A DNA stretch of 9,030 nucleotides from Chloroflexota bacterium (GTDB taxonomy: Bacteria > Chloroflexota > Limnocylindria > P2-11E): positions 1 through 9,030 of the forward strand of contig VBGS01000070.1 of assembly GCA_005889445.1 (NCBI GenBank), in the 5' to 3' direction. Below are positions 1 to 6,087 of this stretch, piece by piece. How positions within the stretch are numbered: the stretch's first letter is position 1; every line of letters starts with the position of its first letter. A program made the translations under genes and the position numbers. The notes under the pieces were generated by a model, which saw only the letters and a list, made by a program, of their open reading frames with translations, had not been told where the DNA came from and searched no databases.

Positions 1-185
1 TTGAGCTCGACCGGGCTTCCTGGCATCAGGCGAATGAGGAAGAAGGTCAGCGTCGTCGTGACCCAGATCGTGAGAACGGCCTTCAGCACCGCGCGGGCGA
101 GCGGATGTCGCCAGAAGCCGCCGAAGTAACGGCGCGGATTCCAGCCGACGCCGATGGGCTTGGTCGCGACGGGCACCGCGGTCAT
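1..185 (-). CDS. ABC transporter permease, DppB/GsiC type (N-terminus only, cut by window edge)
   Basis: The first 61 codons of an inner-membrane permease of a peptide/nickel-type ABC importer. Starting from ATG at 185 on the minus strand, a basic cytoplasmic leader of about 30 residues is followed by a hydrophobic first membrane segment (about residues 34-52). This ends in FFLIRLMPGSPVE, the pattern found at the end of helix 1 in DppB/OppB/GsiC permeases (F-x-L-x-R-x-x-P-G-x-P). The pore domain lies outside the window. The gene starts 9 nt after the HAD hydrolase stop codon, so it is probably the third gene of the dipeptidase operon. It is distinct from the complete DppB at 3319-4272: the leader is longer and the sequence differs. 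No good Shine-Dalgarno is visible before the ATG, so translation may depend on coupling. Family call is good; the substrate cannot be told. Confidence 0.8.
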   Translation of the reverse strand, partial: MTAVPVATKPIGVGWNPRRYFGGFWRHPLARAVLKAVLTIWVTTTLTFFLIRLMPGSPVEL

Positions 186-194
186 GTCGAGAGA

Positions 195-854
195 TTAGCG
201 CTGCAATCGCTCGAGAAGCGCCTCCAGCGGCAAATCGGCGCATGAGGCGAGCCGGCAGTCGGCGCGCGAAAGATCGAGGGCGCTCGTCAGATCGTTCGGC
301 ACGGCCACCACGAGCATGCCGGCATCCTTCGCGGCCGCGATCCCGTTCGGCGAATCCTCTATCGCGACCGCCTCGCCTGGCGCGACGCCGAGCAGCTCCA
401 GCGCGCGCAGGTAGAGATCCGGCGCGGGCTTGGCGCGAGGCGCGTCCTCTCGTCCGACGACCGCTTGCAACTGGTCCGCGAGCCCGAGCCGAACGAGATG
501 GCGCGTGACGTAGTCGCGTGACGAGCTCGACGCGACACCGAGCCGCAGGCCGAGGCGGCGTCCCTGGCTTACGTAATCGCGGATGCCGGCCATCACGTCG
601 AGCGTGTCCAGGAGCTCCGAGCGGCGTCGTTCCCGGCGCGCTCGGACCGTTTCGCGGTCGAACCCCGTGCCGACAAGCGATTCGAGATGACCGAGCGCAT
701 CGAAGTAGCCTGCTTCGCGACCGACGTAGTCGAGCCAACGGTCGAGTGGAAGCTCGTGTCCATGCTCGCGATAGATCTCGGACCATGCGGTGTAGGCGGG
801 CATCTCCGTCTCGAGGATGATCCCGTCGAAGTCGAAGACGAGCGCGCGGATCAC
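195..854 (-). CDS. HAD-superfamily hydrolase, beta-phosphoglucomutase/CbbY-like
   Basis: A 219-residue cytoplasmic phosphatase or phosphomutase of HAD subfamily IA. All four HAD motifs are visible: motif I FDFDGIILETE with nucleophile Asp8 and acid/base Asp10; motif II Ser in VASSSS (about 108-112); motif III Lys142 in RAKPAPD; and motif IV EDSPNG with Glu166-Asp167 for Mg2+. The helical cap between motifs I and II (about 17-90) is of the C1 type seen in beta-phosphoglucomutase, phosphoglycolate phosphatase and CbbY-like proteins. Length is normal for the family. The GTG start at 854 overlaps the dipeptidase TGA by 4 nt (GTGA), indicating translational coupling, and the permease gene follows 9 nt after the TAA stop. 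The substrate cannot be read from sequence: this family acts on sugar phosphates and many small phosphate esters. The family call is firm and the specific activity is unknown. Confidence 0.88.
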   Translation of the reverse strand: MIRALVFDFDGIILETEMPAYTAWSEIYREHGHELPLDRWLDYVGREAGYFDALGHLESLVGTGFDRETVRARRERRRSELLDTLDVMAGIRDYVSQGRRLGLRLGVASSSSRDYVTRHLVRLGLADQLQAVVGREDAPRAKPAPDLYLRALELLGVAPGEAVAIEDSPNGIAAAKDAGMLVVAVPNDLTSALDLSRADCRLASCADLPLEALLERLQR

Positions 855-2212
855 GCCTGCGTCGCGAAGATCGAGTAGAGGCGCGAGGTAGCGCGCAGCG
901 CGCGCCAGTAGTTCTCGAGAAGGATGTGCTCATTTGGCGCGTGCGCTCCCGCACCGGGATGACCCATGCCAAGGGTGACGTTCGGCATCCGACGCGCGTT
1001 GCAGACGACCCACATCGGCGACGTCCCGCCGCTCGAAGGTATGAGGACCGCGGGCTTTCGGAACGCCTCTTCCGCGACGGCGGCGACAGCGCGCACCAGC
1101 GGCGCGTCCGCCGCGCCGCGGTACGGGTGCTCGCCCTCTTCGGCGCTGAACTCGACGTCGCCGAAGCCCTCGCGATCCAGGTGCTTCCGGAGCAGCGCGG
1201 CGATCTCCTCGGGGTCCTGGTCTGGCACGAGCCGGAAGTCGACTTTTGCCGTGGCTTCGGCCGGGATCACCGTCTTGGAACCGGGACCGTTGTACCCGGA
1301 CTCGACCCCGCAGATGTTGCAGGTCGGCTCGAACACGGACGCGCGCTTCGCCTCGCCGTCGCTTCTTCCAAAGGCGAATCGCTGTATACCGACGACTGCC
1401 CTCACCGAGGTCGGATCGAACGGCATGCGCTCGAGCAAGTCTTGATCGGTCGCGGAGGGCTTGCGGACGGCGTCGTAGAAACCTGCGATCCGCACGCGAC
1501 CGTCCGCGCCCATGAGCGAAGCGAGCGCATGCGTGAGCCGCCATGCCGCGTTCGGGTAGTGCGTCGCGCCACCCGAGTGGGCGTCGCGCGCCATGGTCCT
1601 GACGCGGAAATGGCAGTAGAGGATGCCTTTGCCGCCGAGCGACAGCTGCGGCCGGCCCTCGCTATCGATCGCGCCGCCTTCTTTGAGAGCTCCGTCTGCC
1701 TCGGTGAGCGACGGCTCGAGGGCCAGGAGCTTCGCGAGATTCGGGCTACCCGACTCCTCCTCGCCTTCGATAAGGAAGCGGATTTGGATCGGGAGCTCGC
1801 CGAAGACTGCGCGATGAGCCTCGACCGCCTGCATACGCAAGAGGAGATGTCCCTTGTTGTCGTCGACGCCGCGCGCGTATACGGCACCGTCGCGCTGCGA
1901 CGGCTCGTACGGCGGCGTTTTCCAGAGGTCGAGTGGAACGGCCGGCTGGACGTCGTAGTGCTGCACGCCAACGAGTGTCCGCCTGCCCTCGCCGGTCGCG
2001 CCAACCACGAGCGCGGGCGCGCCGTCGACCCGGAGCTCGCGTGCGTCCGCGAAGCCCGCGGCCCGAAGCCGATCGCGGCACCAGCGCGCTGCGGCGTCCA
2101 GAGCTCTTTTGTCGGACGCTTCGCAGGGGATCGCGCAGAGCTCACGTAGCTCCGCGACGAAGCGATCCTGCTGCGACGCGATATAGCGGTCGAGATCGTC
2201 GCGTCCGCCCAC
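851..2212 (-). CDS. M20-family zinc dipeptidase/carboxypeptidase (CNDP/ArgE-DapE-like)
   Basis: A 453-residue di-zinc metallopeptidase of the M20 family, expected to cleave dipeptides or N-acyl amino acids in the cytoplasm. Visible signatures are: QHYDVQP (metal ligand His85, catalytic Asp87); RGVDDNKG (bridging Asp near 117); IEGEEESGS (catalytic Glu151 and metal ligand Glu152); DAHSG in the dimerisation lid domain; and a C-terminal GAHAPNEHI (His near 424). The long WKTPPYEP and SGYNGPGSKTVIP stretches resemble the cytosolic nonspecific dipeptidase (CNDP2) branch more than ArgE or DapE. The start is set at GTG 2212, which gives MGGRDDLDRYIASQQ, a usual beginning for the family. The frame stays open upstream to 2392, but that part is antisense to the ATL gene and has no M20 character. 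No Shine-Dalgarno precedes the start. It is the first gene of an operon with the HAD hydrolase and a peptide-type permease, which suggests a role in using imported peptides (inference). Confidence 0.9.
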   Translation of the reverse strand: MGGRDDLDRYIASQQDRFVAELRELCAIPCEASDKRALDAAARWCRDRLRAAGFADARELRVDGAPALVVGATGEGRRTLVGVQHYDVQPAVPLDLWKTPPYEPSQRDGAVYARGVDDNKGHLLLRMQAVEAHRAVFGELPIQIRFLIEGEEESGSPNLAKLLALEPSLTEADGALKEGGAIDSEGRPQLSLGGKGILYCHFRVRTMARDAHSGGATHYPNAAWRLTHALASLMGADGRVRIAGFYDAVRKPSATDQDLLERMPFDPTSVRAVVGIQRFAFGRSDGEAKRASVFEPTCNICGVESGYNGPGSKTVIPAEATAKVDFRLVPDQDPEEIAALLRKHLDREGFGDVEFSAEEGEHPYRGAADAPLVRAVAAVAEEAFRKPAVLIPSSGGTSPMWVVCNARRMPNVTLGMGHPGAGAHAPNEHILLENYWRALRATSRLYSIFATQA

Positions 2213-2230
2213 CGCGGGCAGTATGGCGTC

Positions 2231-2572
2231 GTGGACGCGTGGACGCGGACGGTCCGCGAGGTCGTTCGGCGTATCCCGCGCGGACGGGTCGCGAGCTACG
2301 GGCTCGTCGCGGTCGTGGCCGGAAGACCTCGCGCCGCGCGCGCCGTCGGGAACGTCATGCGTGCGTGCCGCGATCGCGCGGTACCCGCTCACCGTGTCGT
2401 ACGAGCCGACGGCAGCCCGGCCTTTGCGAGGTTCCGGCCGCTCCTGGAGGCCGAGGGCGTTCCTTTCCGCCGCGGGCGCGTCGACATGCGATCGGCGCTG
2501 TGGGCGCCGCCGCTCAGCGGCGCCCGATCACGTGTCGCGGATCGAGCGCGTCGCGGAGACCGTCACCGATGA
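2231..2572 (+). CDS. atl: Alkyltransferase-like (ATL) DNA-lesion-binding protein, Ala in place of catalytic Cys
   Basis: A 113-residue protein made only of the DNA-binding/active-site domain of O6-alkylguanine-DNA alkyltransferases. IPRGRVASYG (15-24), AARAVG (35-40) and VPAHRVVRADG (51-61) match the family pattern. In true alkyltransferases the last motif is PCHRV; here Ala53 replaces the acceptor Cys, so the protein cannot dealkylate DNA and belongs with the ATL proteins. Those bind O6-alkylguanine, flip the base and recruit nucleotide excision repair. Tyr23 (base rotation) and Arg37 (intercalating finger) are kept, corresponding to Tyr25 and Arg39 of fission yeast Atl1. The LLEAEGVPFRRGRVDM stretch is also family-like. 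The GTG at 2231 is the only sensible start; no Shine-Dalgarno is seen. The last 15-20 residues are read from sequence antisense to the dppC end (59-bp tail-to-tail overlap) and look non-conserved. It starts 18 bp from the divergent dipeptidase start. Confidence 0.85.
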   Translation: MDAWTRTVREVVRRIPRGRVASYGLVAVVAGRPRAARAVGNVMRACRDRAVPAHRVVRADGSPAFARFRPLLEAEGVPFRRGRVDMRSALWAPPLSGARSRVADRARRGDRHR

Positions 2573-3319
2573 AATTGATCGAGACGACCGCGAGGAAGAT
2601 CGAGAGACCGGGGAAGACCGCCATCCAGGGCGCCTTTTCCATCTCGCTCGGCGCGTCCTTCAGCATGTTGCCCCAGCTCGGGGTGGGCGGCTGGATGCCG
2701 AGACCGAGGAACGAGAGCGTGCTCTCGGCGATGATCGCCGCGGCCACGCCGAGCGTCGCCGCGACGATGATCGGGGCGAGCGAGTTCGGCAGGAGGTGCC
2801 GGACGATGATCCGGCGGTCGCTCGCGCCGATGCTGCGCGCCGCTTCCACGAATTCGCGTTGCTTCAGCGAGAGGAACGAGGCTCGTACCAGCCGCGAGGT
2901 GCTCATCCACGAGAGCAGCCCGAGGACGGTGACGATCACCGGCAGGGTCATCCCCTTGAAGAAGACGCCGAAGAGGATCAGCAGGAAGAGCCGCGGGAAC
3001 GAGTACATCATGTCGACGAATCGCATCAGCAGGCCATCGACCCATCGGCCGTAGTACCCGGCGACGACGCCGACCTCCCGTCGGTCCCGAAGGGGTGGGC
3101 CGCGGACGGCGGCTCATATATAAGGAGGAGGGCGGTCTTCTCCGGGTCGTACGGCGAGAGCAGCGGCGCCGCCGCGCAGAGCATCGCGAGCACCGCGAGC
3201 ACCGCGATGCCCGCGACCGCCGGGCGGTGCGCGCGGAAACGCTCGAAGGCCATCTGCCACTGCGTGCGCTCGCGGAACGTCGGGGTCGCGGCGGTGACGG
3301 CCACAGTGCGCGCGGCCAT
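2514..3319 (-). pseudogene. dppC: Peptide ABC transporter permease DppC, broken by an internal frame-shifting deletion
   Basis: The second inner-membrane permease of the dipeptide/oligopeptide importer, split into two frames as written. The start codon (ATG 3319-3317) overlaps the dppB stop in TGATG. The first frame gives a cytoplasmic leader, one membrane helix (about residues 33-54) and the conserved PYDP...AHPFGTD run, ending near 3080; it then meets a stop at 3026. The second frame resumes near 3074 with VGVVAGYYGRWVDGLLMRF and continues through the pore domain, including the EAA-loop stretch EAARSIGASDRRIIVRHLLP, to TGA at 2514. The usual segment after GTD (LGRD...SR...G.R.SL, with transmembrane helix 2) is absent from all frames. 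Compared with E. coli DppC about 34 residues are missing, and the frame offset is met by a loss of about 97 bp. A protein made from the inner ATG at 3026 would lack helices 1 and 2. This is either a real pseudogene or an assembly deletion. The 3' end overlaps the ATL gene tail to tail. Confidence 0.82.
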
Positions 3320-4272
3320 CACCCGAACCGGATCCGCGGATCGAGGTATCCGTAGACCACGTCCGCGAGGAGATTCGCGAGAACGATCAACCCACTCGAG
3401 ACGGTGAGGATGCCCATCAGCACCGGGTAGTCGAAGCGCGTCGCGGCGTCCCAGAAGAGTCGGCCCATGCCGGGCCACCCGAAGATCTGCTCGGTCACGA
3501 GCGCTCCCGCGAAGAGCTCGGGGACATCGAGGGCGACGACGGTGACAAGCGGGATGGCGGCGTTCTTGAGCGCGTGACGAAGGACCACGACCCGCTCGCC
3601 GAGTCCTTTCGAGCGCGCGGTTCGCATGTAGTCCTGCGTGATCGTCTCGAGCATCGACGCCCGCAGATAGCGGACGTGCGAGCCGAGCTGGACCAGCGCG
3701 ATCGTCGCGACCGGAAGGACCAGGTGGCGAAGCCGATCGAAGATGTTGAACGGCTGGCCCGGGGTGTCGATGCCGCCGATCGGAAGGAGGCGGAGCTGCA
3801 GCCCGAACAGGATGATGAGCAGCAGACCCAGCCAGAACGTCGGAGTGGACAGGAACGCGAAGGTCGATCCGGTGACCAGATGGTCGAACCATGAGTACTG
3901 CTTCACCGCGGCGACGACGCCGATCGGGATCGCCAGCAGCAGCACGGTCACGAACACGGTGCCCATCAGGTAGATGGTGTTCGGCAGCCGCTCGCCGATC
4001 AGCGAGAGCACCGGCTGATGACTGGCGAAGGAGTATCCCCAGTCGCCGCGGACGAACTGTCCGAGCCAGCTGAGGTACTGGAGGGGGATCGGCTGATCGA
4101 GCCCGAAGGCGTGCTCCAGGCGCGCGCGATCCTCATCGGTGAAGAGCGGATTGCCCTCGTACGCCGCGAGAGGCCCGCCCGGTGTGAGCTTCAGGATCGT
4201 GAACGAGACGGCGCTGATCGCGACGAGGAGCGGCAGCGCCTGCAGGAGCCGTCGCAGAACAAAACGACCCAT
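3319..4272 (-). CDS. dppB: Peptide ABC transporter permease DppB
   Basis: A 317-residue inner-membrane permease, normal length for the DppB/OppB family, with about six membrane helices (near 9-30, 98-125, 135-157, 180-200, 240-262 and 285-307). The N-terminus MGRFVLRRLLQALPLL and the LTPGGP motif after helix 1 are typical. The cytoplasmic EAA loop that contacts the ATPases is seen as YMRTARSKGLGERVVVLRHA. The second family signature is in EQIFGWPGMGRLFWDA, and the protein ends with DPRIRFG, the usual family ending. With DppC it would form the membrane channel for a peptide or related substrate delivered by the upstream binding protein. ATG at 4272 lies 25 nt after the solute-binding protein stop, with an AGGAG about 13 nt upstream, so this is the second gene of that operon. 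The TGA overlaps the dppC ATG by one base, implying coupled translation. Exact substrate unknown. Confidence 0.92.
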   Translation of the reverse strand: MGRFVLRRLLQALPLLVAISAVSFTILKLTPGGPLAAYEGNPLFTDEDRARLEHAFGLDQPIPLQYLSWLGQFVRGDWGYSFASHQPVLSLIGERLPNTIYLMGTVFVTVLLLAIPIGVVAAVKQYSWFDHLVTGSTFAFLSTPTFWLGLLLIILFGLQLRLLPIGGIDTPGQPFNIFDRLRHLVLPVATIALVQLGSHVRYLRASMLETITQDYMRTARSKGLGERVVVLRHALKNAAIPLVTVVALDVPELFAGALVTEQIFGWPGMGRLFWDAATRFDYPVLMGILTVSSGLIVLANLLADVVYGYLDPRIRFG

Positions 4273-4297
4273 TGGCGCGGCCGCTCCTACCTCGTCG

Positions 4298-5986
4298 CTA
4301 TTTCTTCAGCCACCAGCTCTCGATGTTCCAGGTGAAGCGCTGCCAGGCGTTGGGCTCCCAGCCCTTCAGCGCATCCTGCCGCGCGTCGATGTCCGCGCGG
4401 TCGTAGAGCCAGATGATCACGTACGCGTCGTTGAGCAGCTTCAGCGCGGTCGCGTAGGACTGCTTTCGCTTCTCCTGGTCGAGCGTCGCCCCGGCGGCGT
4501 CGATCGCCGCGTCGATCTCTGGGTTCTTGATACGGGTGTAGTTCTGCCCAGCGCAGTTGGCCTGCGTCGGAATGTTCTTGGAGTGGTACCGCGGCAGAAC
4601 TGTCGAGTGCGGATCGATGCCCGGAGCCGAGGAGAACTGCACCAGGTCGAAGCTCCCGAGCTTTCGCGGGTCCTTCGAGGTGCACGAGCCCGAAAGCAGG
4701 ACGCTCGACGGCTGGTTCTGGATCTTCACCTCGACCCCGATCGCCTTCCACTCGTCGAGCAGCACCTGTTGCACCTTCTCACGGGTCGCGTCGCCAGTCG
4801 TCGTCGTGTAGCTCAGCGACGCGCGGGCGCCGTTCTTGGCGCGGATCCCGTCAGGGCCCTTCACCCAGCCGGCCTTGTCGAGCGTGTCGTTCGCCTTCCT
4901 CGGGTCGTATCCCTCCTGCGGTCCCTTGAAGGCCGCCCATCCCTGTGAGACCGGAGACGACCCGACCTGCGCCTTGCCGAAGAAGAGCTTGTCGATGATC
5001 TGCTGCTTCGGCGTCGCGTACAGGAGCGCCCTCCGCATCTCGATGTCGCCGAGGACAGGATTCACGCTGTTTGGATCGGTGAACTCCTTGTTCTGCGCCG
5101 TGTTCATCTCGATCCGCTCGACGCTCGGCCCAGGCACGACTTGATTCACAAGTCCCGTGATCTTGTCCAGGTCGACCGACTGGGCCGCGGTCAGGTTCCA
5201 GACCGCGTTCGCCTCGCCCGCTTTCAGCTGTGCCATCGCGACCTCGACCGAAGGGACGCTGCGGAAGATGACCTTGTCCAGGTACGGCTTCTCCGGTGCG
5301 AGGCGGTAGTTGCTGTTCTTTTCGAGGGTGATCGAATCACCGGCCTTGAAGTCGGTGATCTTGAACGGGCCCGTGCCCATTGGCTTGCGGTTGTAGTCGG
5401 ACTTGCTGATGTCGGCCTCGTTCTCGAGCAGATGTTTTGGCATCAGCTGGTAGAAGTTCAGCGGATACGGCGCGTAGATCGTCTTGTAGTGGACGACCGC
5501 CGTGGTGTCGTTCGGCGTGTCGATCGAAGCGATCTGATCGAACCCGGTGCGCGTGTTCACCTTGGGATCCTTCAGGTAGATCTCCCAGGTGTACTTGACG
5601 TCCGCGCTGGTCACCGGCTGCCCATCGGACCATTTGAGCCCGGACTGCAGCTCCCATTTGACGTCCATCTTGTCGCCAGTGACGGTGACCCCGCCGTTCG
5701 CGACCGTCGGGACGGACTTCGCGAGCGTGGGCACGTATTCGCCGGCGTTGGTCGTCTCCGCGAGGCCTTCGAGGACCCCGTAGTTCACGATGTCAGAGAC
5801 CGTCTGGTTCGCGTACACGGGCGCGAGCGTCGACGGCTCCTGCCAGATCGCGATGACCGCGGTCCCGCCGCGCACGGGCATGTCCGACGCGCTGGGCGGG
5901 TTCGATGCGGCGCTGCCACCGGGCGTTTGCCCGCAGGCGGTGACGACGAGCGTCGCAACGGCGAGCGCGATGAACGAGCCCCTCAC
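4298..5986 (-). CDS. Extracellular solute-binding protein, family 5 (DppA/OppA-like lipoprotein)
   Basis: A 562-residue substrate-binding lipoprotein of a peptide/nickel-type ABC importer. A short signal peptide ends in a lipobox VVTAC with Cys18 as the predicted lipidated residue, followed by a Gly/Ser/Pro linker. The mature protein shows the family-5 pattern: GTAVIAIWQEPSTLAP near 41-56, the signature WELQSGLKWSDGQPVTSADV (111-130), then PMGTGPFKI and the LDKVIFRSVPSVEVAMAQLKAG lobe. Two Cys in the C-terminal half (in SGSCTSKD and ANCAGQNY) could form a disulphide. The GTG start at 5986 is chosen because a strong GGAGGT (5996-5991) sits 4 nt upstream and the signal peptide begins there. Length is within the usual range. 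It is the first gene of the operon with dppB and the broken dppC. It is transcribed divergently from the pyrimidine catabolism genes across a 101-bp gap, so the substrate could be a peptide or a carbamoylated or ureide compound; this is inference. Confidence 0.92.
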   Translation of the reverse strand: MRGSFIALAVATLVVTACGQTPGGSAASNPPSASDMPVRGGTAVIAIWQEPSTLAPVYANQTVSDIVNYGVLEGLAETTNAGEYVPTLAKSVPTVANGGVTVTGDKMDVKWELQSGLKWSDGQPVTSADVKYTWEIYLKDPKVNTRTGFDQIASIDTPNDTTAVVHYKTIYAPYPLNFYQLMPKHLLENEADISKSDYNRKPMGTGPFKITDFKAGDSITLEKNSNYRLAPEKPYLDKVIFRSVPSVEVAMAQLKAGEANAVWNLTAAQSVDLDKITGLVNQVVPGPSVERIEMNTAQNKEFTDPNSVNPVLGDIEMRRALLYATPKQQIIDKLFFGKAQVGSSPVSQGWAAFKGPQEGYDPRKANDTLDKAGWVKGPDGIRAKNGARASLSYTTTTGDATREKVQQVLLDEWKAIGVEVKIQNQPSSVLLSGSCTSKDPRKLGSFDLVQFSSAPGIDPHSTVLPRYHSKNIPTQANCAGQNYTRIKNPEIDAAIDAAGATLDQEKRKQSYATALKLLNDAYVIIWLYDRADIDARQDALKGWEPNAWQRFTWNIESWWLKK

Positions 5987-5990
5987 GATG

Positions 5991-5996
5991 ACCTCC
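5991..5996 (-). promoter_or_regulatory. Shine-Dalgarno of the solute-binding protein gene
   Basis: GGAGGT on the minus strand, preceded by a run of G, lies 4 nt before the GTG start at 5986. It decides that start. A complementary ACCTCC lies just upstream in the same leader, so this site could be hidden in a hairpin. Confidence 0.8.
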
Positions 5997-6020
5997 CCCG
6001 CGACCGGAGGTCGCGCCTCC
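5991..6020 (-). promoter_or_regulatory. Candidate alternating hairpins in the leader of the solute-binding protein gene
   Basis: Read on the minus strand, the leader carries GGAGG (6020-6016), CCTCC (6010-6006) and GGAGG (5996-5992, the Shine-Dalgarno). The central CCTCC can pair with either GGAGG, so the two hairpins exclude each other: one hides and the other frees the ribosome site. Overlapping these is a 7-bp-arm inverted repeat, CGCGACC-gga-GGTCGCG on the plus strand (5999-6015), which could be a third hairpin or a protein operator in the 101-bp divergent promoter region. Pairing is seen in the sequence; function is inference, and short G/C-rich repeats arise easily by chance here. Confidence 0.35.
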
Positions 6021-6047
6021 TGGCCGTCGACATTCTGCTCTACGCAC

Positions 6048-6053
6048 TAGCAT
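6048..6053 (+). promoter_or_regulatory. Candidate -10 box of the pyrimidine catabolism operon
   Basis: TAGCAT fits TANNNT and lies 35 nt from the ATG at 6088, inside the 101-bp divergent intergenic region. TCGACA (6027-6032) resembles a -35 box but the 15-bp spacer is short. The same TAGCAT in a similar CTAGCATC context precedes the dihydropyrimidinase gene. Confidence 0.45.
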
Positions 6054-6073
6054 CGCGACCGACCGAGAGTTCG

Positions 6074-6081
6074 AAGGGGAG
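6074..6081 (+). promoter_or_regulatory. Shine-Dalgarno of the beta-ureidopropionase gene
   Basis: AAGGGGAG ends 6 nt before ATG 6088. With the spacer it reads AAGGGGAGTGCGAA, which differs by one base from the start region of the dihydropyrimidinase gene (AAGGGGAGTACGAA). Confidence 0.75.
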
Positions 6082-6087
6082 TGCGAA

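Noticed and set aside
926..2149. Long plus-strand open frame (407 codons) opposite the dipeptidase
   Set aside because: It is antisense to a clear M20 peptidase with all catalytic motifs; its translation is Arg/Ala-rich and shows no family pattern, as expected from the GC-rich codon bias.
2213..2392. 60-codon upstream extension of the dipeptidase frame
   Set aside because: It is antisense to the ATL gene and has no M20 character; the family N-terminus begins at GTG 2212.
2223..3407. Plus-strand open frames of 373 and 394 codons across the dppC region
   Set aside because: Low-complexity charged translations antisense to well-conserved permease sequence; shadows.
3320..3892. Upstream extension of the dppC first frame into dppB
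   Set aside because: It lies in another frame of dppB; the natural start is the ATG in the TGATG overlap at 3319.
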